Assembly (NCBI GenBank): GCA_010093605.1
Contig: MU004186.1
Span: 451,765-515,764 of the forward strand
Length of the DNA: 64,000 nt
Source: Lophium mytilinum
Taxonomy: Eukaryota; Ascomycota; Dothideomycetes; Mytilinidiales; Mytilinidiaceae
Reading direction: 5' to 3'
The notes beneath the pieces were generated by a model. It was given only the letters and a program-made list of their open reading frames with translations, did not search any database and was not told the DNA's origin. The translations under genes were made by a program, and so were the position numbers. Shown piece after piece: positions 24,942-36,047 of this stretch. How positions within the stretch are numbered: position 1 is the first letter of the stretch; each line of letters begins with the position of its first letter.

Positions 24942-25865
24942 CTAGTAATTGGTGGCAGGCGTAGCGTGGGTGTTGTCGTAGCCGTACGGGTTGACCGCAC
25001 CACCGGTAGGGGCGGTGTGATATCCGCCGACTTTGTGGCTGTTTTCGTAAGGACCCGCTGGGGCAACGGTAGAGCCAGTGTAGCCGGTCTCGTGGGATGG
25101 GCGAACGTCGTGCTTGTCGGCCATAAGCCCAGCTGGGACACCAGCACCGACGGTTCCGAGCTCAGAGTCGCGGGCAACGGTGTTCTTGGGCTTGCGCTGC
25201 CAGAACTTGCGGCGGCCACCGCTTCCGGAGGTGTAGTTGTTAGATGGGCCGGGTCCGTAACGCTTGTCTTTCTTGTGCTTGCGAGCAAGGAAGACCTGGA
25301 CGAGGGCGGAGATCAGGAAGAGGAGACTGTATCGATTAGTACTTGAGACATAGTGTGGGAGTTTGATGGTAGTGACTTACGCTCCAAGGATCGCAACAGC
25401 GAAACAAGCAGTATTGAGACGGCAGGCTGTGCCGAGGCTAACAGAGTAAGTCACGTTGCTGGAATCGTCGTGCTTGTCCCCAAAGCCGTTTGCGCCGAAA
25501 CCGTTCTTTGATTTCGATTGGCCGTTTCCAAGAGGAGTCTTGACATTACCACTGCAGCTACCCGCGCCGTGACGGGTCAAAACCGCAATGGCAACAAAGG
25601 CGCCGCAGAAGAGAATGTCGAGGAGGATTGCAATGAAAGCAAAGAAGGTCTTTCCCCCCAAGAAGCAAGTGAGGAGGACGGCGAAGATGAGATAGAGAAC
25701 GGCAGCGCCCGAGAGGCCCTCAACAGCCTTCTCCCATGTTGGGATACCGAGATTCCGATCGGCGAGAACTGAGAGGAAGTAGGAGTAGATGCCGAGAATT
25801 ATGCCAGCGCAGCAGAACTCTACAGCGTAGAGGAATGTCTGAAGCAGTTTCAAGAAGGCTGCCAT
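24942..25865 (-). CDS. MARVEL-like four-helix membrane protein
   Basis: This is a small integral membrane protein of the MARVEL-like fungal group. Exons 25865-25381 and 25326-24942, with intron 25327-25380, give 289 residues. Four hydrophobic segments are seen: LLQTFLYAVEFCCAGIILGI, LSGAAVLYLIFAVLLTCFLG, FFAFIAILLDILFCGAFVAI and, after a Gly/Asn/Ser-rich outer loop, ACFAVAILGALLFLISALVQ, which is completed across the intron. A cytosolic tail of about 110 residues follows, basic then rich in Gly, Pro, Thr, Asn and Tyr. The last loop has Cys in GSCSG and TACRLNTAC, which may pair. Proteins of this type sit in plasma membrane or endosomal microdomains; the specific role is unknown. Confidence 0.82.
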
Positions 25866-26599
25866 CGCAAATATAGTGGACGTATGTCTGGTCGGCCAAA
25901 GAAAAGGTTGGAGGAGGAACTGGGGGACCGTGCGATACGATATAGGCCAGGTATTTTGGTTGGTCAAGTGAAAGGGGTTGGGGGCGAGGCTTTGATTTAT
26001 ATGGTGGAGGGAAGAACAGGCGACGCGCAGCGGTTGTGGCCATCACGTATCGATGTCATAATGGCCCGTGCCGAATAAAGACATTGGCTATGACGTGGGC
26101 TCCAGGTCAAGCCACACGCAACGTCCTCGCCTTGATTTTGCAGCATTGTCATTCGCCCACGCCGCCGATCGCTGCGGGAAGGGAGATCGAGACCATGGAA
26201 GCCGGTCTTGGCGCGTGGCTTTGATCCTGATTTCTCCGCAGCCGCCCCTTGGTTGCCCTGGCCCTGGACCCTTTACGACGCCATTCATCATACCACCAGC
26301 GTCGTGCCACGCCGCCGTCGACGAGCAACCAAGGCAGTCTTGTTCCCTTGCGCCGACTCCCCTGTTGGAGGAGGCCACATGTCACTCATTTCCGGCTGCT
26401 GCAGCGAAACAATCTCAGGTAGTCATTTCACAGCTTCGCGAATCACAGTGCTGTCAACGAATGAGCAACAGGCGCCGTCCCATTTTGTGCTTGATACATA
26501 CAGTCCTACGCTTGCAGAAAGAAATGAAAGCAATACTCGCTTAAATTGCCAAACACCAGTGCAAGAAACCCTGCCAATTCAAACACAGGGGACAGTCTG
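25866..26599. other. intergenic
   Basis: This holds the promoter side of the MARVEL gene and the 3' side of the butanediol dehydrogenase-like gene. Frames on both strands at 26.07-26.55 kb overlap and lack domains. Nothing else is seen. Confidence 0.45.
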
Positions 26600-27920
26600 T
26601 TATAATCCACCACTCACTTCCACCAACACCTTCACTTGGTTGTCTTTGTCATTGATGAGCGTTTTGAACCCCTTCTCTTCCACCTCGATCAGTTTGATCT
26701 TTTTCGTAATCATACTCTTTGGGTTCATCTTGCCGGCAGAGATGGCGTCAATGACATCTTGGAAATCTCCCTTCACAAACGTCGCGACAGCAGTATAATG
26801 TCTCTCTTTGAATACCAAGTCGTTCGGGTTTATTACCGCGGGCTTCGCCCAGATGGCCACGTTGACGATGGTTCCGCGGGCGCGCACTGCGTGAATAGCT
26901 TGGTCGAGGCCTGCCTGCACTCCGGCGCAGTCGAAAACGACATGCACACCCTGCTTCTCGCAGAGCTCCTTGCATCTGGTTACTATGTCGTCCTTGGTCG
27001 GGTCGAGAACGTAGTGTGCGCCAAACGATTTTGCGAATTCCTTCCGGCGGGGAGACACTTCCGAAACGATGATCTTCTCACAGCCTCGCGCCTTCAAGGC
27101 CTGGATCACAGCGAGGCCAATAGGACCTCCTCCGAGGATGAGGACCGAATCTCCGGTTTTGAAAGGGCTGACCTTGACCGCATGCCAGCCAACAGAGAGT
27201 GGTTCGACGAGCGCTGACATGGATTAGCCATCATATCCATTTAGGCGAGTTGCATCAACCTACCTCCAACGTCCAATGGCACATTATCCGGCAATCGATA
27301 TAGCGTTGAAGTCGGAACAACAATGTGCTCAGCCAATCCGCCTCCCCAGCCTGTACGAATTAGCATGTGCAAAGAAGTCTATTGGCTACAACGAGTGCTC
27401 ACCGCTCAGTCCGATGAACCCGTTGCTGTAGCAGCAATTTATTAAACCCTCGAGGCATGCACCGCAAGTTCCGTCATAGATGATTGGCTGCACCACCACT
27501 CGATCACCCGGCTTGTAGTCGTCCACCCCCTCTCCAACCTCTTCTATCACGCCGCTGAACTCGTGGCCAAGAGTCAACGGAACCTTCTCGCCGGTGATAG
27601 GATGAGGGGTGGTCGGGCATATGTTTGGGCCATCGAGGTATTCGTGAAGGTCTGAGAAAATCAATATTTCATTTAGTATAGCAGTATGGCGAGCTCTTAC
27701 CAGTGCCGCAGATTCCCACCCATGCTGGCCTCAACTGTTCAAATGTTAGCCGACATTGCCCTGACTGAGCATTGCAATCATCACTGACCTTCACCTGTCC
27801 CTTTCCGACCTTGGGGATATCAAGGTCCTCATATCTCAAGTCCAATTCGCCATGGAATCGCACTGCTTTCATAGTTTTGCTACCAGTAATTGGTGCCGAA
27901 TATGTTTCCTGCGGAGCCAT
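26600..27920 (-). CDS. zinc-dependent (R,R)-butanediol dehydrogenase-like alcohol dehydrogenase
   Basis: This medium-chain dehydrogenase most resembles fungal (R,R)-butanediol dehydrogenases, which interconvert acetoin and 2,3-butanediol with NAD(H). Exons 27920-27789, 27734-27701, 27651-27403, 27350-27264 and 27213-26600 give 371 residues; exon 2 is only 34 nt. Catalytic zinc ligands are the Cys in GICGTDLHEY (formed across intron 27652-27700) and His/Glu in GHEFSG. A structural zinc site is suggested by GTCGACLEGLINCC. The Rossmann motif is LILGGGPIGLAVIQALKARG. A downstream VVFDCAGVQ and the end NQVKVLVEVSG fit the family. It is divergent from another zinc alcohol dehydrogenase gene 1.3 kb away. 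Sorbitol or xylitol dehydrogenase activity is an alternative. Confidence 0.9.
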
Positions 27921-29210
27921 GGCTTGAACAGATCAATCGGACGGCTAACAAAAGGTTTAATACAAACAAACTCGTAACTAAGAATATATATATTTGCGCT
28001 TGAAATGAAAGATATTTACAACACTGGAAAGCAACGCTTCTTCCCGCCGCCGGCTCTTGTTTAAATAGCCGTCGACTCAGCCCCCTTAGCAAGAAGCACC
28101 ACGGCATTCAGTATCCAACGACTCCTGGGCGCCCAACTTACGTCCGCCATTGACCTCCAGCGTGGTCCAGAGCGGCCAATCTGGGAATCCGGATTACCGC
28201 ATACGGCAATGCGAAGGCGATCTCCCCGCAGCGAGCTATTACCGGCAGACCTTCCTTCAGACGATCGCGGGGTTAGGGATTGTCACTTGACCCGGAGATT
28301 TTCTTGCGGTTCGCCACGATGTCCTTGTTCCCAGGGGCGAGTAGGCTTCGACGCCTTGCACCCGGATTGCCTCGAAGGTTCGTGAGAGCATTGCGAGCCG
28401 GATGATACGTTCGCTTGTGTGTGGATATTGATGCGAAATAAGCCAGGCTTGCTCCGCTTGGGCTCGGGCCAGCCTGTACCGAGCAAAGGGATGGTCCGAT
28501 TGGACGGGAGCGATAATATCATTTTCTCTCTTGAAGGCCGTTGGACCCGGGTGTCGTTCGGGACCACCTCGTCGGCTCGTCTTTCGGGAGAAGGAGAAAA
28601 TCATGAGAGCGGATGCCAGCGAGCCTCACGTGTCTTGGGCTGGCAGACTGGGCTGAATCGAGACAAAGACAGCGCTGCATGCAGAAGATTCAACTCGATC
28701 GATAATTGGTGGACAAAAAGCGATCAACGTCACCGAGCAGCTTCAAACTCTAAGCTACCAACGCGTCGCCGCCGAACATTACTCCAGAGGGCATTCACAG
28801 CCATGACATGCTAATTAGATCACAGAGCCGCACATGGGAGCGCGCGGGACACAACACTCACTCAGCTTAGAGAAAACTCTGAGTAAACTCTGAGCCTGGA
28901 CGGGACGCCAGGGTGAGATCCAATAAGGGGCAAGCACTGGATAGGCTCGCCGCGGGCCCTGGAGAAACTTTCGGGCAACCCACCATGCACCGCATCATGA
29001 CCTCACTACTACTGGCGGAATTTGTGACGCCAATGATTTACTCTGGGGAATATTAAAAGTACAGCCCACAACCCCAGCCAGAGCTACTGTTTATCTCCCT
29101 GTCCTTAATAATACAATACCCCTCCTTGCCCCTCAATTGCATTCCAGTGCAAGCTTCCCCACCTCACATTTCAAACACAATCATCACCTCCACTCCGTAA
29201 GAAAGCCACA
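27921..29210. other. divergent promoter region between two alcohol dehydrogenase genes
   Basis: Both flanking genes read outwards. On the right side I see a CCAAT (in GATCCAATAAGGGG, about 28917), an adjacent stress-type AGGGG, a TATA-like AATATTAAAAG (about 29049) and a CT-rich leader before the ATG. A short direct repeat AAACTCTGAG occurs twice near 28873-28893. No gene is supported. Confidence 0.4.
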
Positions 29211-30428
29211 ATGCCTTACCCAGAGACTACCACGGCGTTCGTCGTGACAGACATCAAAGACGGAAACTGGACCAAGTTCTCGAAGCAGGAGGTATATTTC
29301 ACTCCCCACACAAGTCTATGGATAACGCCTATTCCACCCGTTCATTGACTGACCTCCTCCAGCTCAAGCTCAAGCCCTTCGAGTCCCATGACATCGACAT
29401 TGCCATTGATGCCTGCGGTGTCTGCGCCTCGGATGTCCACACCATCACCGGTGGCTGGGGCTCCGAAATCCCACTTCCCCTCTGCGTCGGCCACGAAGTG
29501 ATCGGACGCGCCGTCAAAGTCGGCGATGCCGTCAAGGGCGTCAAGGTGGGCGACCGCGTTGGCGTAGGCGCGCAGATTGGTGCGGATTTGACCTGCAACA
29601 ACTGCAAGGCCGATCAAGAGAACTATTGCCCGAACTCAATCGACACTTACGGTGCCCCGTACCCGGATGGAACCATCTCACAAGGTGGATACTCCAGCCA
29701 TATCCGCGCGCACGAGTACTTCACTTTCAAGATCCCAGATGGACTGGACACGAACCTCGCAGCGCCCATGCTGTGTGCTGGCTTGACAACATACAGCCCA
29801 CTAGTGCGATTGGGATGTGGCCCAGGAAAGAAAGTCGGAATCGTAGGACTGTAAGCCCTCCTTCATCCCTACCTAACCTCAACTTCTAACATTCCCCAGC
29901 GGCGGCCTCGGCCACTTCGCCGTTCTCTGGGCCGTCGCCCTCGGCGCCGAAGTAACCGTCATCTCGCACTCCCCGTCCAAGAAGGAGGATGCTCTCAAGC
30001 TCGGTGCCAAACACTTCATCAGCACAAAGGACGACAAGTGGGCCGAGCCCCACAAGTTTAGCCTGGACTTCATCGTCAACTGCGCCGACGCGACCGACAA
30101 GTTCAACCTCTCCGACTACTTCTCCACCCTCAAGGTCAACGGCACCTTCCACATGGTTGGTTTCCCGGATAACCCGCTGCCCAGCATCATGGCGCAGGAC
30201 TTTGCGCCGAACGGGTGCTACATCGGTGCCAGCCATATCGGAAACAGGCCCGAGATGGAGGCTATGTTGGAGTTGGCGGCGAAGCAGAAGATCAAGAGTT
30301 GGGTGCAGACGATTGATATCAGTGAGGCTGGGTGCAAGGAGGCGGTGGAGAGGGTGTATAAGAATGATAACGTGAAGTTCAGACTCACGTTGACTGGCTT
30401 CGACAAGGCGTTTGGCAAGAGGGCTTAA
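29211..30428 (+). CDS. zinc alcohol dehydrogenase, ADH6/ADH7 cinnamyl type
   Basis: This is probably an NADP(H)-dependent dehydrogenase for aldehydes and branched or aromatic alcohols. Exons 29211-29291, 29363-29850 and 29900-30428 give 365 residues. The start ATG follows a good leader (AAGCCACAATG). Catalytic zinc ligands are Cys in ACGVCASDVH and His in VGHEVIGRAVKVG. The nucleotide fold reads GIVGLGGLGHFAVLWA, formed across intron 29851-29899, and ISHSPSKKEDALKLGA carries the Ser/Lys region typical for NADP. The structural-zinc segment is DLTCNNCKADQENYC: three cysteines fit the C-x2-C-x2-C-x7-C pattern, but the first position is Asp. Substrate cannot be told from sequence. Confidence 0.92.
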
Positions 30429-31108
30429 GTGGGCGATGACTCAGGGCGTAACGAGTGCGAATGCAACGGGTGATGATGAGACTGGGAGAGCATATGGCGC
30501 ATAGAGAAGGCGTCGAGTGCAAGATTCGGAGCATAGTGGCTATGGATTAATGCTTTGGCATATATAATCGATGAGTAGAGAGAATGATGATTGTTTGAGC
30601 TGATCCCTTTGTAGATTGATCGTGGTTTACTAAGAATTTATGCGTACTGTGCAGAGATGAATAAGGTGACGGGGGAAGTCTGCAAGGTTTGAGAGGGAAG
30701 TGAGGAACACGTGCACCCGCGTGCTAGCGTCATTTCCTTTCCCTAGAGCTTTAACGCGACGACCTCTCACCCCACCACACTCCAGTTCAAGCTTGACTCT
30801 CCCATCCCACTACCAGAAGGCGTCCGCGGCGTCAGCGGGGGCAGCGTCGCAGCTCAGCTAAGGCAGCCCAGCCTACCCGTTTCTTAACATTGTATGCACA
30901 GCAACCCCGATATTCTACTCTGCAACTACACTACGAATAACCTAAGCTAATTTCCCGAACAGTCCTCGCGTTGACGAGCTACTGCCACGGCAGATGAAGG
31001 TCGTCTCTAGACACAACTGCGCAACCACACTGCTGAGGAGCAAGCTCGGATGCCTTAAAAGCCGCTCCTCAAGCTCCACGCTAGCATTTGAGCCGACTGC
31101 AAGTAGCT
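30429..31108. other. intergenic
   Basis: This lies between the ADH6-like stop and the BTB start. The stretch at 30720-30870 is C-rich and could be promoter. An open frame at 30994-31185 overlaps the BTB first exon in another frame and is not needed. No gene is seen. Confidence 0.4.
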
Positions 31109-32071
31109 ATGTCTACAGCTTCTACAATCTCGGCGGAGCAGAAGTCAAAGCTCTTGCATCACCTGTAAGGCCCAGTCTACTCTAAGCTCCCACGTCATAT
31201 ATCCTAAGCTAATCGGCTCAGCGACTTCTCTGACACCACGATCGTCGTCCTCCATGTTGGACCCAAGATGAAAGCCTACCACGTACACAAGGAGGTTTTA
31301 TGCCAACACTCTCGCTATTTTCGAACATGTCTCTCAGACCTATTTGGGGGGCCGATCACAGAGGCTACAACCCTGGAATCCACGAGCTGCGAGACGTTTG
31401 AGGACATATTGAGATGGATGTATACAGGAGTGCTGGAGGTGAACCCAAAGAGGGTTGACTAGGATGACACTCGAGCCATTGATGAGCATGCTCATAGCGC
31501 CTCAGCTCGCCCCGAAGATATTGTCGACGACATCAACTTCAACAACGAGTACGTCGATTACATCGCCATCTACACATTTGCAGACATGTATGATGTCCCA
31601 GCTCTTCGATTGGTAGCATTGAGGGCTTGCCAGCGAATGGACGCGAGCTACCAATCCGACACAACTCCACATGGCGTGGTAGTGAAGATGGCATTCAGGG
31701 ATCTCCCAGCAACAGCACCTTTGTGCAGGTACCTTGTGAGGTCTTGTGCAATGAGATGGTCATCGGAGTGGGTCACGGAACAGGCCCGATCCAACCTACC
31801 CTACCAGTTCATGGCTGGTGTCATGTCCGAACTGGCGAGTGGTAAAATCCACGCGAATGTTGGCAGCTATCTGAGGGTCTGGTGCCTGTATCATGAGCAC
31901 GATTATTTCGACACTCCTGGTGAGTGTCTCGCTGACATTGAAAAGCTGAGGAAGGAGAGGAATAATTCTGAGCTGTTCGGAATCCGTGTGGGTCTTGCAA
32001 GGAAGAGTGCTCTTGTCAAGATGCCTAAGAGAAAGAGGACAGAATCACTGTCATCGTCCCCTGGCATATGA
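31109..32071 (+). CDS. BTB/POZ domain protein, with in-frame TAG removable by a 48-nt intron
   Basis: BTB proteins dimerise and often recruit substrates to Cul3 ubiquitin ligases. The N-terminal BTB domain is clear: LDFSDTTIVVL, MKAYHVHKEVLCQHSRYFRTCL and ETFEDILRWMYTGVLE. Exon 1 (31109-31164) supplies MSTASTISAEQKSKLLHHL and joins in phase across intron 31165-31221. The frame then meets TAG at 31460-31462. Translation beyond it in the same frame continues the family (NEYVDYIAIYTFADMYDVPALRLVAL) to a stop at 32071. A candidate intron 31439-31486 (GTGAAC to ATGAG, 48 nt) would remove the stop and keep phase, giving 285 residues. Its donor is weak, so the alternatives are a pseudogene, stop readthrough or a sequence error. 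The C-terminal end is basic (KMPKRKR). Confidence 0.72.
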
Positions 32072-33941
32072 CTGGCGCAAGTCGGAGACCCCTTCCTGAT
32101 CGTTTTCGTAGAATGACAAGAAGAAGAGGGGAGGTGCACACAGCGGAATCAATGGAGGATTCAAGGACCAGAAGCCCAGATATGACATACATTTTTTCAG
32201 CGGTATGCACAATAATGAGTCATGTATCAACGATAGCAATGTAGTGTTTAATGGGAAAAGCAACATGTCAGTTCTTATAAGCACGTTTTAGAAACCAAAT
32301 GAAGCTCCGCCATAGTCTTCACTAGGTATTGCCGAGTCCAGCAGCGGTGCAGCTTTCCAAATGAACGATACCCGTACTATTCTCTTATCCATTCCAATTC
32401 CACTTTATCGTCCCTTGGCACAACTACATCACCTAGACCCAAGGTTCAGCCCACCCCCTTGCTGCTGTCAAGACTACTGCTCCAGCATGGTAATAGAAAT
32501 ATGATTAGTAAGTTCAGTTCTCAAGCAACACCAAACGAACAAAGTCCAAGGTACTCTTGGTAAGTTCACGCTGCCACTGTTTGCGATACTTTATCACACG
32601 CTTAGGGATACCGAAGAGGTGAGAGATCCTGCGTTACTGCATTGAGCGAGCGGAAGAAGGTGTCCACACTCGTGTTTCCTGATACCGTACTTCAAAGCCG
32701 TCTTCTCCCTTCCTTGGTGCGCGCACTTGCTAAACTGGGCGTTGAATTTCCGTATTTTTCTCAAAGTATCCTACTGTCTCAATGCCCCTACTCTTCTTCT
32801 ATCAAAGTGAACCCATTATCCACACTTAGAAGGACGGCTAGATTGTAGCCGATCGACCTGTTGCTCTAGACGAATACACGTGACTATCACGAGACCTACT
32901 AAATCTCCATCTGAAGGCTCGAACATTGTATAAAAAGCCTCTCTTCCGCGATCCATCTACCAACTCCAGGGCGCTTCAAGTTTTTTGTTCAAAACGGATA
33001 CGACAAAGATTTGATGCTTGGGTTTCTTCAATCATTGCGTTGGCAATATCGCAGGGAAAGAGGGCGCAGCCAAACCAGTGCCACTCTACAACGTATGGTT
33101 GGGTGGGTCGGAGGTGTTGTGTCAACAGAGGAAAGCGACGGTGTCGATGGCTCGTCGGGAAGGAGGGTCAGTGAACTATTGTAATGGTGCTCAGCATTAT
33201 ACCGAAAAGTTGATAATGTGTTTCCTTCAAAGGGTTGATATAATGAGTCAGTGTACGTGGAAGATGCGCATCATCAGAATCTGTTTCATGAGGGTGCTCT
33301 CTGCCACCACGTCTTGTGGGAGTCAGTCCGTTTCCAAACACCGACGAGACTCACACACTCCATGTTATGGAACCTTTGCATGAATTGATCCTCCCTCTAC
33401 ATCCACCCAAGAAGTCTTACTAGAAGGCTAAAGGCCAGATCAGTGGAAGATTTATACTAATTCTCGGATGCGGTCAGCTGACCTCAGTGATCACATCCCT
33501 CAACATGAGCACACGGGAATAATTCTCCCTGTGCAATACTATTACCTACTCGGGTAGCATCCAGGCTACATTTTGTTACCCGCTGGGCACGCGTAGCTAG
33601 GCTTGGTATGAACCCCGTCAAAACGAGAGCTTTCAGATCTTAGATGGGTTGAAGCACTTCAGACGGCGGCAGAGCAAAAGCAACATGGTAGAAGCACAGC
33701 TCAGAATCATGAGCTGGTATTTTATATTCCCTTTTTCCCAACCCAACGCGTATGCAAACAAGCACTTCATCCGGTAATGCGAGAACTGTGAGACAAAGGA
33801 GGAAATGTAACCACCCCACGTACTTGTTGATACAAGAGAGCCTACCCACAGGCCCCACCAAAAAAGACCACCTGAAGGCCCCATATCTGTCAAAACGAAG
33901 GACCAGGACCCGGCGTGTAGAAGAAGCACTACTTCCAACGC
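32072..33941. other. intergenic, convergent 3' ends
   Basis: The BTB gene and the Acinus-like gene converge on these 1.9 kb. The DNA is AT-richer than the genes, and open frames are short and featureless on both strands (longest about 120 codons at 33018-33383). I see no RNA gene or clear repeat. Confidence 0.45.
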
Positions 33942-36047
33942 CTACCATCCCCCCCTCCCGCCACGCCACCTGCCCCCAAAGTTCCTATCCCCGTCGCGAT
34001 CAAGCCTGCCAGCCATGCCACCACCGCGGTAGCTATCGCCCCTAAAATCGCCCCTGAAGCCTCCCCCTCTACCCCTATAACCCCCTCCACGTCCACCCCA
34101 GCCCTGCACAGCACCTGGTCCAAAGTCCGGCCCGAATTCCATCAAAGCGTCCTTTTCGAACCCGTACCGTACCTTCTCGTCCAATCTTCCCCTTCCACGG
34201 CCACGAATGCTGGAATCCGGGTCCCAATTCCGGCTTGTCGCCGCTTTGAGGGCATCGAGGCGCGCCTCGACACGCTCTGGTGCAACAGGGTGGAAGTAGA
34301 GCTTGGGCTTTGCTGTAGTAGAGCTGAAGAGCTTGTCGAGAGTCTGGAAGCTCTTCGTGGGGTCCGGTGTGGGAGCCTCGGCATCATCAGCCTTCGCCTG
34401 CGTCCGATCGGCCGTCAAAGGGATAGAGTTGGCGGTTGTGAGAGCTGAAGCGGTGCCTCTACGCTCGGCTGGGCCCCGCGGGCCAGTCGGCGCGTTGGGC
34501 ATGCCCAGTCCGCCAGCGTCTGGTCCACCACGATGCGCAGACAAGTCGACAGATCCGCGAGCGCCATTCCCGTTTTCTTCCTGGAACACAGCGCGAGCAG
34601 GGACGTCGCCGTCGCCGCTTGGGGTGTAGACGACCTTGTACCTCCTGGCTGGACCTCGACCGCTACGGCTGTCACTGGCAGCCTCTTCTTCAGTTTTGAT
34701 CCAACTTTCGACGTGTTCTTCTGGCACAAAGTCCACCCAGAGCGATTTGCGATCGCGCTCAGTGGGCCAGATAGCGCCGTGAAGGGCTGCACGGACGCGG
34801 GCGGCTGCGGAGATTGAGTCGAAGAGCACGAAAGCATGGGTGCGGATTTGGTCGATGAAGAAAGTCTTGAGAATGGTTGGATCGGGATCCGAGGACGGTG
34901 GAGATGCCAACGCGATGAGGTGATTGCGCAGTGCTGGGATTTGTAGAGGACGCATGAAGTTTCGGATGTATATAGCTGCAGTTGCGGGATGTAGGCTTGG
35001 TGATACGGAGCGATCGGTGTCAGTGTCTGCGACGGGCGGGGTATTGGTAGTAGGTGTTGGCTGTTCGAAGAGAGACTTGAATCGGGAAGAATTGTCCTTC
35101 TCGCTATCCCGTTCACGCGCCGACGTCGAAACCGGAGTTGGTTTGGAAGGTTCGGGAGCTCCAGTTTGCTCTGTTGCGGGGATAGTGGATACCTCCGTCT
35201 CGGCTTCTGTAGCTTTATCCTCCATAACCACATCACCATCCGCCTTGTCCTGCTCTTCCTCCATGAGCACGTCCTGCTCAAGGTGAACCACTTCCTCAAC
35301 ACTCGGCTCCGACCCCTGTCCGCTCGCCCTCAACTTCTTGCTTCTTATATCGTCGGCCTTGACGTCTGGCGACTCGCTCCTCCTCTTGCGCTTCTTACTA
35401 TCTGCCTCCATTTCCTCCGAGTTGAGGCGCGAGGGCTCGATGGATGGCGCTTCCACCACAGTGGGCAATGGCACTTCTTTCTCGACAGACTTTGCCTCAT
35501 TTTCGGCGGGCGGTGGTGTCGAAGGGGTGGCTTCTTTGGGCGGAGGAGTGGCCTCTTTGGGCGGAGGAGTAGGTTCTTTAGGTGCCGGGGTCGGTTCTTT
35601 GGCAGGAGGCGTATGTTCTTTCGCAACCACGCTCGGCTCCGTCTCTGGCGGCGCATCCTCTGCAACAGCGGCAACCTCCTCCACCGCATCCTCCTCCACC
35701 ACATTCTCCCCCTTCTCTACCGCCTCCTCTACTTGCGCCGACTCCTCCACATGCAACGCCTCCCCACCCTCCACCGCAACCTCCTTCTCTCCCCCCTTCA
35801 CCACCTCACCCGCCCCATCCCCACTCCCACTCTTCCTCCTCGCCTCCTCCGCCCCAATCGTAACGCTCGACGCAGCAGGGGAAGTGCCTTCTTCCTTACC
35901 TTTGTCCACAGTCTCCGCACCCGCAGCATGATCCGCCTCCTCCAACTTCTCGACGATCTGCGCCTTGCGCGTCAGGCCCGTCGACGGGATATGGCGCTCC
36001 TTGAGCAGCGCGCGCAGCTGCGTGACAGTCTGCTTGTTGTAATCCAT
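33942..36047 (-). CDS. SAP domain and RRM protein, Acinus-like
   Basis: This nuclear RNA/DNA-binding protein resembles Acinus, a subunit of the ASAP/PSAP complexes at the exon junction. It is a single exon of 701 residues; the ATG at 36047 starts exactly at the SAP domain (MDYNKQTVTQLRALLKER), and an upstream in-frame ATG at 36122 is less likely. Order: SAP motif (about 1-40); long acidic low-complexity linker with repeated EPTPPPKE/EATPPPKE units; a basic patch KKRKRRS; an RRM-like fold near residue 355 (IYIRNFMRPLQIPALRNHL, then FFIDQIRTHAFVLFDS and ALHGAIWPTERDRKSLWVDF); a short motif LYFHPVAPERVEARLDAL near 580, like the Acinus SAP18/RNPS1-binding region; and an RGG-rich tail (GYRGRGGGFRGDFRG). 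Domain order fits Acinus; no other gene of that complex is nearby. The antisense frame at 35166-36056 is an artefact of the repetitive linker. Confidence 0.85.
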   Translation of the reverse strand: MDYNKQTVTQLRALLKERHIPSTGLTRKAQIVEKLEEADHAAGAETVDKGKEEGTSPAASSVTIGAEEARRKSGSGDGAGEVVKGGEKEVAVEGGEALHVEESAQVEEAVEKGENVVEEDAVEEVAAVAEDAPPETEPSVVAKEHTPPAKEPTPAPKEPTPPPKEATPPPKEATPSTPPPAENEAKSVEKEVPLPTVVEAPSIEPSRLNSEEMEADSKKRKRRSESPDVKADDIRSKKLRASGQGSEPSVEEVVHLEQDVLMEEEQDKADGDVVMEDKATEAETEVSTIPATEQTGAPEPSKPTPVSTSARERDSEKDNSSRFKSLFEQPTPTTNTPPVADTDTDRSVSPSLHPATAAIYIRNFMRPLQIPALRNHLIALASPPSSDPDPTILKTFFIDQIRTHAFVLFDSISAAARVRAALHGAIWPTERDRKSLWVDFVPEEHVESWIKTEEEAASDSRSGRGPARRYKVVYTPSGDGDVPARAVFQEENGNGARGSVDLSAHRGGPDAGGLGMPNAPTGPRGPAERRGTASALTTANSIPLTADRTQAKADDAEAPTPDPTKSFQTLDKLFSSTTAKPKLYFHPVAPERVEARLDALKAATSRNWDPDSSIRGRGRGRLDEKVRYGFEKDALMEFGPDFGPGAVQGWGGRGGGYRGRGGGFRGDFRGDSYRGGGMAGRLDRDGDRNFGGRWRGGRGGW

